Source: Theodoxus fluviatilis
Taxonomy: Eukaryota; Mollusca; Gastropoda; Cycloneritida; Neritidae
Assembly: GCA_034096865.1 (NCBI GenBank)
Contig: JAWQFJ010000640.1
Coordinates: forward strand, 116,185 to 180,184
Length of the DNA: 64,000 nt
Direction of reading: 5' to 3'
Part shown: positions 33,817 to 44,103 of the stretch, piece after piece
Numbering within the stretch: position 1 is the first letter of the stretch
How the letters are laid out: each line of letters starts with the position of its first letter
Notes under the pieces: generated by a model
What the model was told of the DNA's origin: nothing
The model's input: the letters and a program-made list of their open reading frames with translations, nothing else
Databases searched by the model: none
Translations under genes and position numbers: made by a program

Positions 33817-35479
33817 TACGACTCACATGCTTGACCTTGACCTTTACATGTCCTTGACCTTCAGGTGACCTTCAAGGTCAAGGTCAAACAACGAAACCTA
33901 GCAATGACACCATATACTAAGAACTGCTTTATACATTTTTCCTACCAAAATACATGTGACCTTGACCCAAGGTCAAGGTCATCCAAGGTCATGCACCACA
34001 GAGCTGTTAATCAAGACATAGGAAGCACAATGGTGCTTATTGGCACTTTCTACCATGAGATATGGTCACTTTTAGTGGTTCACTACCCCATTTTGGTCAC
34101 ATTTCATAAGGGTCAAAGTGATCTTGACCTTGATGATATGTGACCAAATGTGTCTCATGATGAAAGTATAATATGTGTACTACAATCTTATGAAGTTTGG
34201 AAGAGTTTTCTTCCATAGTTCAGGGTCAAGGTCACTTTAAAATACGTTTACAATCCAACTTTAAAGACCTCCTGTGACCTTGACCTTGAAGCAAGGTCAA
34301 TCAAACTGGTATCAAAAGATAGGGACTACTTTGCCCTATACACCAAATATAGGTCAGGTATCCAATCTGAAAAACGTCAGAGAAAATTGGGAAAATGTGA
34401 AAAATGGCTGTTTTTTAACATTTACGGCCCCTGCGACCTTGACCTTTAAGCAAGGTCAAGTCACTGTGCATGTTTTTGTACGCCTTGTCATCATACACCA
34501 TTATGCCAAATTGGGTGTTGATAGACTTAATAGTCTCCGAGACAAATCCAACGTTAAAGTCTTTTACGGACGGCAGGACGCTCGGACGCCCGGACGCCCA
34601 GACGCCCGGACGCCCGGACGGACGACACGGGTGACCTAGTATGAAAGTATAACATGTGTACTACAATCTTATGAAGTTTGGAAGAGTTATCTTCCATAGT
34701 TCGGGGTCAAGGTCACTTCAAAATATGTATACAATCCAACTTTAAAGTTATCCTGTGACCTTGACCTTGAAGCAAGGTCAAGTCACTATGTATGTTTTTG
34801 TACGCCTTGTCATTCTACACCATCATGCCAAATTGGGTGTTAATAGACTTAATAGTCTCCGAGAAAAATCCAACGTTAAAGTTTTTTACGGACGACAGGA
34901 CACCCGCCCGCCCGGCTGCCCGGACGGCCGCCCGGACGGCTGCCCAGACGCCCAGACGAACAACAGTGGTGACCTAGTATGAAAGAATGACATGTGTACT
35001 ACAATCTTATGAAGTTTGGAAGAGTTATCTTCCATAGTTCAGGGTCAAGGTCACTTCAAAATATGTATACAATTCAAATTTAAAGACCTCCTGTGACTTT
35101 GAACGTGAAGCAAGGTCAATCAAACTGGTATCATAAGATAGGGATTACTTTGCCCTATAAACCATATATAGGTCAGGTATCCAATCTCAAAGCCTTCAGA
35201 GAAAATTGAGAAAATGTGAAAAAGGGCTGTTTTTAGGCAACATTTACGGCCCCTGCGACCTTGACCTTGAAGCAAGGTCAAGTCACTATGTATGTTTTTG
35301 TACACCTTGTCATCCTACACCATCATGCCAAATTGGGTGTTGATAGACTTAATAGTCTCCCAGACAAATCCAACGTTAAAGTCTTTTACAGACGCCCGGA
35401 CGCCCGGACGCCCGGACGCCCGGACGGACGAAAAGGGTGAGTACATAGACTCACTTTTGCTTCGCATGTGAGTCAAAAA
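33817..35479 (+). mobile_element. family N, copy 3, internally triplicated 3' half
   Basis: Left end from TACGACTCACATGC, right end TTCGCATGTGAGTCAAAAA. The 3' half (from GAAAGTATAA-ATGTGTACTACAATC to the CGGACGCC minisatellite) is present three times, starting near 34163, 34643 and 34978. The copy is therefore about 1.66 kb instead of 0.85 kb. Each unit keeps several TCAAGGTCA sites. Confidence 0.85.
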
Positions 35480-35709
35480 TCATTTGAGAAGTAAAAAAAG
35501 TTCCACCAACACCATCACGTTAACACAAACGATAACAAACAAAAGTGAAGCAACAGATCTCATGATGGCTTGTGAGTGATAATGTTTATCAAATACCGGC
35601 ATTTACTTTGAAGAATTGTAGAGCTTCGGTAACAGCAGGTATCGCCAAAACATTTCAGACAATGCTGTTGTACTTGATTATTAGTAGAGTGCATAATACC
35701 ATCTGTCCT

Positions 35710-36070
35710 GGAACCAACCGGGTTCGACAGAGGCGACGGCAAGCGCCCAGTTGGGATGACCATCTTCCCCTTCTCCAACGGCCGAAGCTTGGTCTGGGAT
35801 GTGACGTGCGTGGATTCTTTCGCCCCCAGTAACACCATTTCCAGTGCCCTGCAACCGTCATCTGCAGCAGAGGCAGCGGAAGGGGCGAAGATGACGAAAT
35901 ACCGCATCCTGGCCGAACGACACCGCTTCGAGCCCCTCAAGACCATCGAGGATACTGGACGAAGACTGCAGGGGGAGACGGGCGAGCCACGGAAGACCAT
36001 GTGGCTCAAACAACGAATCGGGATGGCTATCCTCCGAGGCAATGCCTTCTGTGTCCTTGCCTCATCCAGG
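35710..36070 (+). pseudogene. LINE reverse transcriptase, C-terminal fragment
   Basis: An open plus frame reads EPTGFDRGDGKRPVGMTIFP, NGRSLVWDVTCVDSFAPSN, HRFEPLKTIEDTG and QRIGMAILRGNAFCVL. This is the conserved tail (DG(K)RPDG(M)T, W(D)VT(C)VD(T/S), RGNA) seen at the C-terminus of a large group of animal non-LTR or related reverse transcriptases. Nothing of the polymerase domain remains upstream. The minus-strand ORF across it is a shadow. Confidence 0.75.
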
Positions 36071-36238
36071 TCGCGAGATGACTGCAGAGAGTGACTGCGG
36101 GTTCCACAGGCCAAGGGCCAGTGACCACCACACTTTTCACAGTGTAACTGCTCCACATTGTTCGTGTTTATTTATTCGGTTATCTGCAACACGACGGCTG
36201 CCCTGTGCTCCCAGGACTCTTTGACTGAATCCTTCCAT

Positions 36239-36895
36239 GCGTTCAAGACGACCTACCGGTAGCCTACCGGTAGCCGAGCAACCGGTGTGCCCTCTTGAAC
36301 GACTCGTTATGACCCAACGGTAGCCAAGATGGCTTCCGCGATGCCTTCTCATCGCCGCGGATTGCGCTTCTCAACCAAATGAGTAAACCAGCAGCTGCAG
36401 ACTGCTCGTTCCTTGTGGAAGCTGATGAAATACGTTAAGCTGTAGCTGTGCATGAATGCTCGGCATCGCTCGAATAGAAATTTATGTCAAAACGACAGTG
36501 CTAACTTGGTGTAAGCAAGAATATTTCGATGCTCTCTTCAAGGGAGATTACACAACAAACAAAGGGCTAATGTAAGATATAAGAGTTGCTTCCCTTAAAA
36601 TTGTTTCACTATCTGCCTTGGAAATGTTTGCTAACATCTTGCCCAGTAATTATTTCAAAGCACTTATTCTTTTAAAAAAGAAAAGTACAATACCAGCCTA
36701 ACTTCTTGTAACGTCTCGCATAGGCTGGGTAATAATCACAGGTCGAAATGCGTGCCACAGCGCATATTTGTGATGACGACTTTCTTCCTTTCCCCGAAGG
36801 CAGCCATTTTGGCTATACAGGCGCAACGGGTAGCCGTACCAAGTCGTTCAAGAGGCTACCGGTACGTACCGATACGTACCGGTAGGCCTCTTGAA
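36239..36895. mobile_element. TIR element with ACCGGT-rich ends
   Basis: The left end GTTCAAGACGACCTACCGG and the reverse complement of the right end (GTTCAAGAGGCCTACCGG) match. Both continue into repeated TACCGGTA palindromes. The inner 600 bp contain no transposase. Target duplication not determined. Confidence 0.5.
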
Positions 36896-36928
36896 CAGGC
36901 CCCTTTCTAGCTTTCCTTTCGCCTTTCG

Positions 36929-37145
36929 ACTGCTGCTCAAACTTTTGATTGCGCGCGTTTCGACTGCTGCTCAAACTTTTGATTGTACGCGTTTCGGTGT
37001 TAGAACCCTTTCCAGCGTCCCTTTCGCCTTTCGCCTGCTGCTCAAACTTTTGATTGTACGCTTTTCAGTGTTAGAACCCTATCTAGCGTCCCTTTCGCCT
37101 TTCGACTGCTGATCAAACTTTTGATTGTACGCGTTTCAGTGCATA
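36929..37145. repeat. 71-bp tandem repeat, about 3.5 copies
   Basis: Repeats start at TGCTGCTCAAACTTTTGATTG at 36931 (short first unit), 36965, 37036 and 37107. The last three are 71 bp apart and include GTCCCTTTCGCCTTTCG and TTAGAACCCT. A single copy of the core lies at 61338-61395 in the first intron of the THAP gene. Confidence 0.85.
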
Positions 37146-37190
37146 ATTCATAACAACTACGGTCTTCTTCTTTGCAGAATAACATAACTC

Positions 37191-37763
37191 ATGACAGAAA
37201 TCGCTCGATGTCCCTCTAACACATCGAACCCATATCTGTTGAATTTTTGGGACCGGGTTCTTGATAATGACGTGATGTGCCGCATTACATATATGACTAC
37301 GACATGTTTGTGCTTGCGGGAGAAAAGTAGTACGTCTGCACGTTTCACTAGCATTTCCATGCGTAACGTCACTTCCTCCTATGACGTCATCTGCATTGTT
37401 TTGCGATTCGTGCTGAACAAACTCTACAGCAAAACCCGTCGACTTCAAAACCCATCTCTACCACCAAGAATCGCAGCAGACCCTTCTGCTAACCCATCTC
37501 TACCACCAAGAATCGCAGCAGACCCTTCTGCTAACCCATCTCTACCACCAAGAATCGCAGCAGACCCTTCTGCTAACCCATCTCTACCACCAAGAATCGC
37601 AGCAGACCCTTCTGCTAACCCATCTCTACCACCAAGAATCGCAGCAGACCCTTCTGCTAACCCATCTCTACCACCAAGAATCGCAGCAGATCCTTCTGCT
37701 GTTGTTGAACAAACTAATTCAGAATGGATAGACTCTCGAGTGAGCAAAGGTAATTCAGCATAG
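37191..37763 (+). CDS. candidate coding exon with six 14-residue repeats
   Basis: A 190-residue frame contains six tandem 42-bp units at 37449-37700 encoding [14 protein letters not shown] with almost no change. The array is bracketed by an acceptor-like CTCTACAG near 37430 and a donor-like AGCAAAG-GTAATT near 37750, so the exon may be 37431-37749. Because 42 is a multiple of three, copy-number change would not shift frame. The opposite strand is also open, and no homolog is recognised. Unknown. Confidence 0.35.
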   Translation: MTEIARCPSNTSNPYLLNFWDRVLDNDVMCRITYMTTTCLCLREKSSTSARFTSISMRNVTSSYDVICIVLRFVLNKLYSKTRRLQNPSLPPRIAADPSANPSLPPRIAADPSANPSLPPRIAADPSANPSLPPRIAADPSANPSLPPRIAADPSANPSLPPRIAADPSAVVEQTNSEWIDSRVSKGNSA

Positions 37764-37808
37764 CCAACTTTCGGACACGGGAGGCCTGCAAACTCCATTG
37801 AAAAAAGC

Positions 37809-38440
37809 ATGCCAGTTACTGATCCTCCCATGCCCCGCAGAAGCCGAGGTTCTAGACGCCGACGAGGGTCTACCGCAATGGACTCAGACGCAATCGCTGT
37901 GCCATCTTGCTCTGGACAGCTACTCCCGCATCGGACCCTTGAGCCACAACAGACGCTGTCCGCAAGACAGGACTGGCGCCCAGTGGCACAAATAACTGGT
38001 CCCTTGGGAATGATAGAGGCAATCGCTGTGCTGCCTTGCTCTGGACAGCTACCCCCGCATTGGACCCTTGAGCCACAGCAGATGTGGTCCGCAAGACAGG
38101 ACTGGCGCCCAGTGGCACAAATAACTGGTCCCTTGGGAAAGATAGACGCAATCGCTGTGCTGCCTTTCTCTGGACAGCTACTCCCGCATCGGACCCTTGA
38201 GCCACAGCAGTCGCTGTACGCTAGACGGGACTGGCGCCCAGTGGCACAAATAACTGGTCCCTTGGGAATGATAGACGCAATCGCTGTGCAGCCTTGCTCT
38301 GGACAGCCACTCCCGCATCGGACCCTTGAGCCACAGCAGATGTTGTCCCCAAGACAGGACTGGCGCCCAGTGGCACAAACAACTGGTCCCTTGGGAATGA
38401 TACACGCCTGCTACAGACAGATAAGAAGGTCGACGTTTGA
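37809..38440 (+). repeat. 129-bp tandem repeat, four copies, possibly coding
   Basis: Units start at CAATCGCTGTG at 37891, 38020, 38149 and 38278, exactly 129 bp apart (43 codons). The plus frame gives SGQLLPHRTLEPQQ and ARQDWRPVAQITGPLG in each unit. Two minus frames are also open, so base content alone could explain the absence of stops. An acceptor-like CATGCCCCGCAG ends at 37840. Near the 42-bp array, and perhaps the same gene. Confidence 0.6.
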
Positions 38441-38494
38441 AGTCACCTTGGAAATTTATGTTGTTGCAGTTGTTGTCCTCAACTTATTGAAGCA

Positions 38495-39351
38495 TTTTTG
38501 ACTCACATGCGAAGCAAAAGTGAGTCTACGTACTCACCCGTTTTGTCCGTCCGGGCGTCCAGGCGTCCGGGCGTCCGGGAAAAACTTTAACGTTGGATTT
38601 CTCTCAGAGACTATTAAGTCTATTAACACCCAATTTGGCATGATGGTGTATGATGACAAGGCCTCAAAAAACATACATAGTGACTTGACCTTGCTTCAAG
38701 GTCAAGGTCGCAGGGGCCATAAATGTTGTCTAAAAAACAGCCATTTTTCACATTTTCTCAAATTTCTCTGAAATTGTTTAGATTGAATACCTCACCTATA
38801 TATGGTCTATAGGGCAAAGTAAGCCCTATCATTTGATACCAGTTTGGTTGACCTTGCTTCAAGGTCAAGGTCACAGGAGCTCTTCAAAGTTGGATTGTAT
38901 ACATATTTTGAAGTGACCTTGACTCTGAACTATAGAAGATAACTGTTTCAAACTTAATAATTATGTGGGGAACATGTTATACTTTCATCATGAGACACAT
39001 TTGGTCACATATCATCAAGGTCAAGTCACTTTGACCCTTATGAAATGTGACCAAAATGGGGTAGTGAACCACTAAAAGTGACCATATCTCATGATAGAAA
39101 GTGCCAATAAGCACCATTGTGCTTCCTATGTCTTGAATTAACAGCTTTGTGTTGCATGACCTTGGATGACCTTGACCTTGGGTCAAGGTCACATGTATTT
39201 TGGTAGGAAAAATGTGTAAAGCATGTCTTAGTGTATGATGTCATTGCTAGGTGTAGTTGTTTGACCTTGACCTTGAGGGTCACCTGAAGGTCAAGGTCAT
39301 GCAAAGGTCAAGGTCAAGCATGTGAGTCTTATGGGCTTTGCCCTTCTTGTT
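38495..39351 (-). mobile_element. family N, copy 4, complete
   Basis: The inverted copy runs from TTTTTGACTCACATGCGAAG to GGGCTTTGCCCTTCTTGTT. It has the GGCGTCCGGGCGTCC minisatellite at its 3' end and the same TCAAGGTCA clusters as copy 2. Confidence 0.88.
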
Positions 39352-39544
39352 CATTCCATTTTAAACATCGATCCTCTCAGAAAAGATAAAGTGGTCAAGA
39401 TGCACTGATTTTACAGTTGTGAGTAAGTAACACTACCATTGGTGCCTGGGGAACAAACAACAACATAAACGAAGTTTGAGCGTCGCAGTGTCTTTAACAA
39501 TTTCCAGCACAAACTTCGTCATTCTGCACTATTCACTATGAAGA

Positions 39545-39625
39545 TAATGATACGATTTTATATAGCGACTTATCAACCATGTCTGGGTCTCAAACCGCTT
39601 TACACTTTACCCCCTGATCTCTGGG
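39545..39625 (-). repeat. LINE/SINE 3'-end motif (AGCGC type)
   Basis: Plus-strand TTTTATATAGCGAC ... CTCAAACCGCTTTACA matches the 3'-end motif of the LINEs at 49179-49230 and 56110-56165 (TATAGCGC ... CTCAAGGCGCTT). The trinucleotide tail has been lost here. Confidence 0.5.
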
Positions 39626-39859
39626 CCGCTTGATGTGTCCTTCACTGGCAGCTGACGTCACACAGTGACAGACAGATAAGAGGCGCAGTCTGACACCAGC
39701 ACGAACTCCACTACCAGAGGAGTTATCCAACCGGATGCTCGCTCACAGCAGCATACAACAAGGGTTAATCACACCACAGCCACCCATCACTGCCCTCACA
39801 GGTACCCGGTTTTACTCCTGGGTGGAGAGAGGCAGAGTGTTCAGTACAACGCTCAAGGA

Positions 39860-39960
39860 TGCGACTCCAGAATCCGGGCAGCTTCGAACGCCGAACCCAT
39901 TCGCTGCAAGCGATTGCAGGTGAAGCGCGCTGACCACTCGGTCACAGAGCCTCACTACAT
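39860..39960 (-). repeat. tRNA-like SINE fragment
   Basis: The reverse complement has TGTGACCGAGTGGTCAGCGC, a good A-box region of tRNA-Ser/Leu type, and GGTTCGGCGTTCGAAGC as a degenerate B box about 45 bp on. Confidence 0.45.
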
Positions 39961-40019
39961 TTGATCTCGTCACAGCGTTTCCATCCTCTTCATTTTTGTA
40001 CTCTGCATCTCTCTGCAGG

Positions 40020-40381
40020 GTACTGAGGAGTCTGTTACCCGACCTGAGCGAGGTGATTCCCGTCGCTGCCAGAAACCACGGCAACCGATCTGAAATCTCC
40101 TACACCAGTCGTCGTGGAAATCGCTCCTCCAGGAATCGTCGGCAGCGGAGCCGCTCTCCTCTGGAGGCGAGACCAGAAGAAGCACCACCCACCCCTAGCC
40201 CTCCTTCCGAGGATCGAACCAGCGAACCTACGCCTGACAACGAGAACAACAACGAGCAGAGACTTGGTGTGCCTGATGATGATGACCCTGCGGACATAGA
40301 AATCGCTTCCCCCCCGTCCGTGTTTGGAGATACCGTCAACGGCGAACCGCACATTGAGGGTGAGGGTAGCGAGGTAAAGTA
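40020..40381 (+). CDS. candidate terminal exon, RS-rich then acidic protein
   Basis: After a good acceptor (CATCTCTCTGCAG ending at 40018) one frame stays open for about 120 codons to a TAG at 40379. It reads VIPVAARNHGNRSEISYTSR, RSSRNRRQRSRSPLEARPEE, then PDDDDPADIEIASPPSVFG. Arg/Ser-rich followed by Pro/Glu/Asp-rich sequence is typical of disordered nuclear protein tails. No domain and no upstream exon identified; a tRNA-like SINE lies just upstream. Two other frames also run fairly long, so confidence is limited. Confidence 0.4.
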
Positions 40382-40462
40382 GTGCTGAATAAAAGGCCAA
40401 AAATACGAGACATGAAATGCTGATGACAAAAGTAGCTGATAGACATGAGTATAATGGACAAA

Positions 40463-40775
40463 AGGCTTCCAGTGATGGGCCACACTAGTGGACTCGTCCG
40501 AAAAGAGGGGTGTGGGAAAGACGGCCAAGCTGGCGGGCCACATAAGCTGGCGGGTTATAGCATCTGATTGGCCAGCGATCTTGGTCGGTTAATCTGCAGC
40601 GATTCACACACACAATGACAGCATAGTATGAATATTCGAAAACACGTCATAAAAACCCAAATAGTCAGGTGTGGCCAGGTAGCCTGTGTGGCCCGCAAGC
40701 TTGGGCGTCTTTCCCACACCCCTCTCCTCGGTCGAGTCCACTAGTGTGGCCCGTCTCTGGAAACCTTTCCGAATT
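40463..40775. mobile_element. MITE family M, copy B, about 75-bp inverted ends
   Basis: GGGCCACACTAGTGGACTCG plus GGGGTGTGGGAAAGACG and CGGGCCACA at the left match the reverse complement at 40680-40761 with few changes. Weaker pairing continues outward (AAAGGCTTCCAG against AAAGGTTTCCAG). No transposase. Related to 7984-8256. Confidence 0.75.
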
Positions 40776-41167
40776 TTCTATATAGTTCTGAATGAAATGG
40801 AAGGATCTGACTTTCTGACCCTGTCCCATTGCCTCCCAGTCGCCTCCTTGGCTGCTTGGGGCCGCCCCTGGCTGAGCTACTGTAGCACATCCCGAAAGCC
40901 CAGCAGCCAGGGGTCCCAGCTGTTTGGGGGACATTGAACGGCTCCGGCCGTATGCCTCCATTACAGCATTGCAGCAGCCATCCGTGACGACCAGGCACAA
41001 TTTACTCTTTCATCTTCAAATTAAACCTTTCATTATACGGTACTTCTGATCAGACCACCACAGCTACCATTAAAACCACCAAGACCACTAATCATTTAAA
41101 CCACCGTTGCCATCATCACCATTACATGTATAATCACTATTACTATCCCCCCACCACCGTTACAATA

Positions 41168-41395
41168 TAAAAACCGCTGGCGCTGAACCTCCAGGTTTTG
41201 GCATTTAAGAAAAGATTGGGTTCGAACCCGCAACCTCTCGAGAAAAGAGGGGGAAAACACACATAAAAACACAACAAAACCACAACCTCTCGAAAAAAGA
41301 GAAGAAAAAAAAAGTTTCAACGCAGAATCAAACCTGGTCATGCATGACCAAGAGTCGAACGCTCTACCAGCTGAGCCATTAGAGAATTGCAATGA
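41168..41395 (-). repeat. tRNA-derived SINE, uninterrupted minus copy
   Basis: From the alternative family C head (CGCTGGCGCTGAACCTCC) at 41172, through GGGTTCGAACCCGCAACC at 41218, to the tRNA-like part with TGGCTCAGCTGG (inverted, 41368-41379). It is the empty-site equivalent of the SINE that family N copy 2 splits at 25200. Confidence 0.7.
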
Positions 41396-41716
41396 CGGAG
41401 TATTTGTAAAGCATGTAAATCCATTTCTAAGCTATCGGCCCAGGAACAATCAACCATATATTTTAAACATGATGGATAGGTTCAGGAAGCTCCTATTATG
41501 ACATGCTTTGCTTTCCTTTGGCATGTCATAGACGCTGAATTAACACTCACACAGTCACACAGAGGAGGAAGTGTATTATAGATGTTCAACCCAGACATGT
41601 GCATTCGTACTCATTCAGTGATTCACGCACACACCGTGTGTGGTTACCGTGGTTACGTTGTGTTTTCTTCGCGTAGACACTGATCTATATCTAAATACGT
41701 GGAGTAGATAGAAAAA

Positions 41717-42260
41717 AATGGCTAGCAAGAAAAAAGAGAGAAAGTCAAGGGCAAAAAACTTCAGTGAAACCGAAATGAGTGTGTTGGTCCTGAAATGCGC
41801 CGCTTACATAAAATCTAAGCGCAAGAAGGACTTGCCTGACGACGTCATTCTTTCGGTTGCTGTGCCTTTGAATAATTCTGGGTTCGACTGATTTCTTTAT
41901 GGATCTCGTCGGTGATGGCCAAGATTTCCTTTCGATGGAATCGAATCTTTCTGAACACCTCTTCATCATTAAATACTTCTAACGGGTGCCTTCGGTCTCG
42001 GAATACTCGGTTTTTCCTTAACAGATTGTCATGAATTCATTTCTTAAGCACAATCGCTGCCATCTTGCCTCTCTCGATAACCCCGGTTTATCTATTTATC
42101 TTGCCGACTTCGGGAGAATAGTTTAACACTCTGCTTTGACGCGAGTTTAGGGCTAAATCGCCGTCATGAATAGGAGAATTTAAACCGAAGTCAAGATAAA
42201 TCGGGGATAGGAGATAAATCGAGTGTTAAAAAGATAAATCGCCGTCGTGAATACGGGCCA
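41717..42260. pseudogene. PIF/Harbinger remnant: SANT-like start (+) meeting transposase start (-)
   Basis: On the plus strand MASKKKERKSRAKNFSETEM at 41717 resembles the opening of the Myb/SANT-like accessory protein of Harbinger elements. From about 41780 on, the minus strand encodes HPLEVFNDEEVFRKIRFHRK, EILAITDEIHKEISRTQNYS and RRQVLLALRFYVSGAFQ, the N-terminal region of a HARBI1-like transposase, with stops and frameshifts. The right end at 42240-42260 has GGCCCGTATTCACGAC (inverted), a typical Harbinger-style terminus. The catalytic DDE region is missing, so an internal deletion joined the two genes' starts head to head. Confidence 0.7.
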
Positions 42261-42302
42261 AGAACAATAAAAATACAGCCAGAGAACTACCAGAATCGGC
42301 GA

Positions 42303-42325
42303 NNNNNNNNNNNNNNNNNNNNNNN
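42303..42325. other. assembly gap (23 N)
   Basis: 23 ambiguous bases directly before a minisatellite. The true distance and even the join are uncertain. Confidence 1.
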
Positions 42326-42788
42326 GCCACCACCACCCAGCAATTCTTCAGTCTTGTATCTTGGTGTGGGGCGAGCCGCCACCACCACCCAGCAATTCTT
42401 CAGTCTTGCAACTTGGTGTGGGGTGAGCCGCCACCACCACCCAGCAATTCTTCAGTCTTGTATCTTGGTGTGGGGCGAGCCACCACCACCACCCAGCAAT
42501 TCTTCAGTCTTGCATCTTGGTGTGGGGCGAGCCGCCACCACCACCCAGCAACTCTTCAGTCTTGCATCTTGGTGTGGGCGAGCCGCCACCACCACCCAGC
42601 AATTCTTCAGTCTTGTATCTTGGTGTGGGGCGAGCCGCCACCACCACCCAGCAATTCTTCAGTCTTGCATCTTGGTGTGGGGCGAGCTGCCACCACCACC
42701 CAGCAATTCTTCAGTCTTGTATCTTGGTGTGGGGCGAGCCGCCACCACCACCCAGCAATTCTTCAGTCTTGCATCTTGGTGTGGGGTA
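42326..42788. repeat. 52-bp minisatellite, about nine copies
   Basis: Unit GCCGCCACCACCACCCAGCA plus ATTCTTCAGTCTTG(C/T)ATC and TTGGTGTGGGGCGA, 52 bp apart (42375, 42427 and so on). 52 is not a multiple of three, so the Pro/Ser/Val frames across it are not evidence of coding. Confidence 0.92.
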
Positions 42789-43454
42789 AGTGGGTGTGGG
42801 CGTTGCAATCCAGCAAAAAAACAACAAGCAAGTTCTCATCAATAAAGACAAGTTTACAAGATCCAACATCTCAGCACAAATCTATGACTAAGCAGACACA
42901 CAATACTCGTGACATTTCATGTCTGGACATCCTGAATGCAAAAAGGCATCAATGAGAACCAAGGAGAGAAGTTGTCTGAGACAGAAATGTGTAGAGAGGT
43001 CACACACCACTGCCAACCTAGTTGAGTTCTGATCTGAGTTGAGCACATCCTATGCAGCAGATGCTTGAAGCTGACTCTAATTTTCCCCTCTACTGAGCAG
43101 GTTCTCTTCAAAAGCTGAAGTGGCTGAAGGGATTGGCAAAGCCCTCAATCAATACTTGTTAATGGGTTTCCCATCCATATGTCAATGCTGGCACCGAAAA
43201 TCAATACAGGGCTCTGGGACCAAGCCCTCCTCAGGAGCAGCCACTGTTGGTCTGACTCTCTGCTGGCCTGGAATGCTCTCCTGGTGAGAGCCAGAACTGA
43301 CGGACAATGGGCTTTCCTTGGAACCAGAGTGCCCTGATTCTGCCACATAGTGGGTGGGGAAAAAAGCAGTGTCCTGGAACCAGATCACTTCAACATTCAA
43401 ACTCATTCAATCCTTGTGTTCGTCTTGTTTTGTCAGAACCCAGATGTCCTCGGC
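42789..43454. other. no gene seen
   Basis: Unique-looking sequence between two minisatellites. ORFs up to 75 residues with no domain. Confidence 0.4.
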
Positions 43455-44103
43455 ATGCAAAGGGACAGACAGCATGGAAAGGGACAGACAGCATGCAAAG
43501 GGACAGACAGCATGCAAAGGGACAGACAGCATGGAAAGGGACAGACAGCATGCAAAGGGACAGACAGCATGGAAAGGGACAGACAGCATGCAAAGGGACA
43601 GACAGCATGCAAAGGGACAGACAGCATGCAAAGGGACAGACAGCATGCAAAGGGACAGACAGCATGCAGACAGCATGCAAAGGGACAGACAGCATGCAGA
43701 CAGCATGCAAAGGGACAGACAGCATGCAAAGGGACAGACAGCATGCAAAGGGACAGACAGCATGCAAAGGGACAGACAGCATGCAGACAGCATGCAAAGG
43801 GACAGACAGCATGCAAAGGGACAGACAGCATGCAAAGGGACAGACAGCATGCAAAGGGACAGACAGCATGCAAAGGGACAGACAGCATGCAAAGGGACAG
43901 ACAGCATGCAAAGGGACAGACAGCATGCAAAGGGACAGACAGCATGCAAAGGGACAGACAGCATGCAAAGGGACAGACAGCATGCAAAGGGTCAGACAGC
44001 ATGCAAAGGGACAGACAGCATGCAAAGGGACAGACAGCATGCAGACAGCATGCAAAGGGACAGACAGCACGCAAAGGGACAGACAGCATGCAAAGGGACA
44101 ATA
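43455..44103. repeat. 19-bp minisatellite with 11-bp short units
   Basis: About 33 copies of GGGACAGACAGCATGCAAA. In four places the truncated unit GACAGCATGCA is interleaved. Rare AAAGGG to GAAAGGG changes cluster at the left end. Every unit contains the palindrome GCATGC. All six frames are open or nearly so, which reflects the repeat and not a gene. Confidence 0.95.

Noticed and set aside
33865..34143. Short proteins shared among family N copies (for example around 25260, 33865, 39089, 53514)
   Set aside because: Conserved only because the DNA is repeated; copies differ by frameshifts and there is no domain.
35560..36156. 198-codon minus-strand ORF
   Set aside because: It is antisense to the recognisable plus-strand RT C-terminal fragment.
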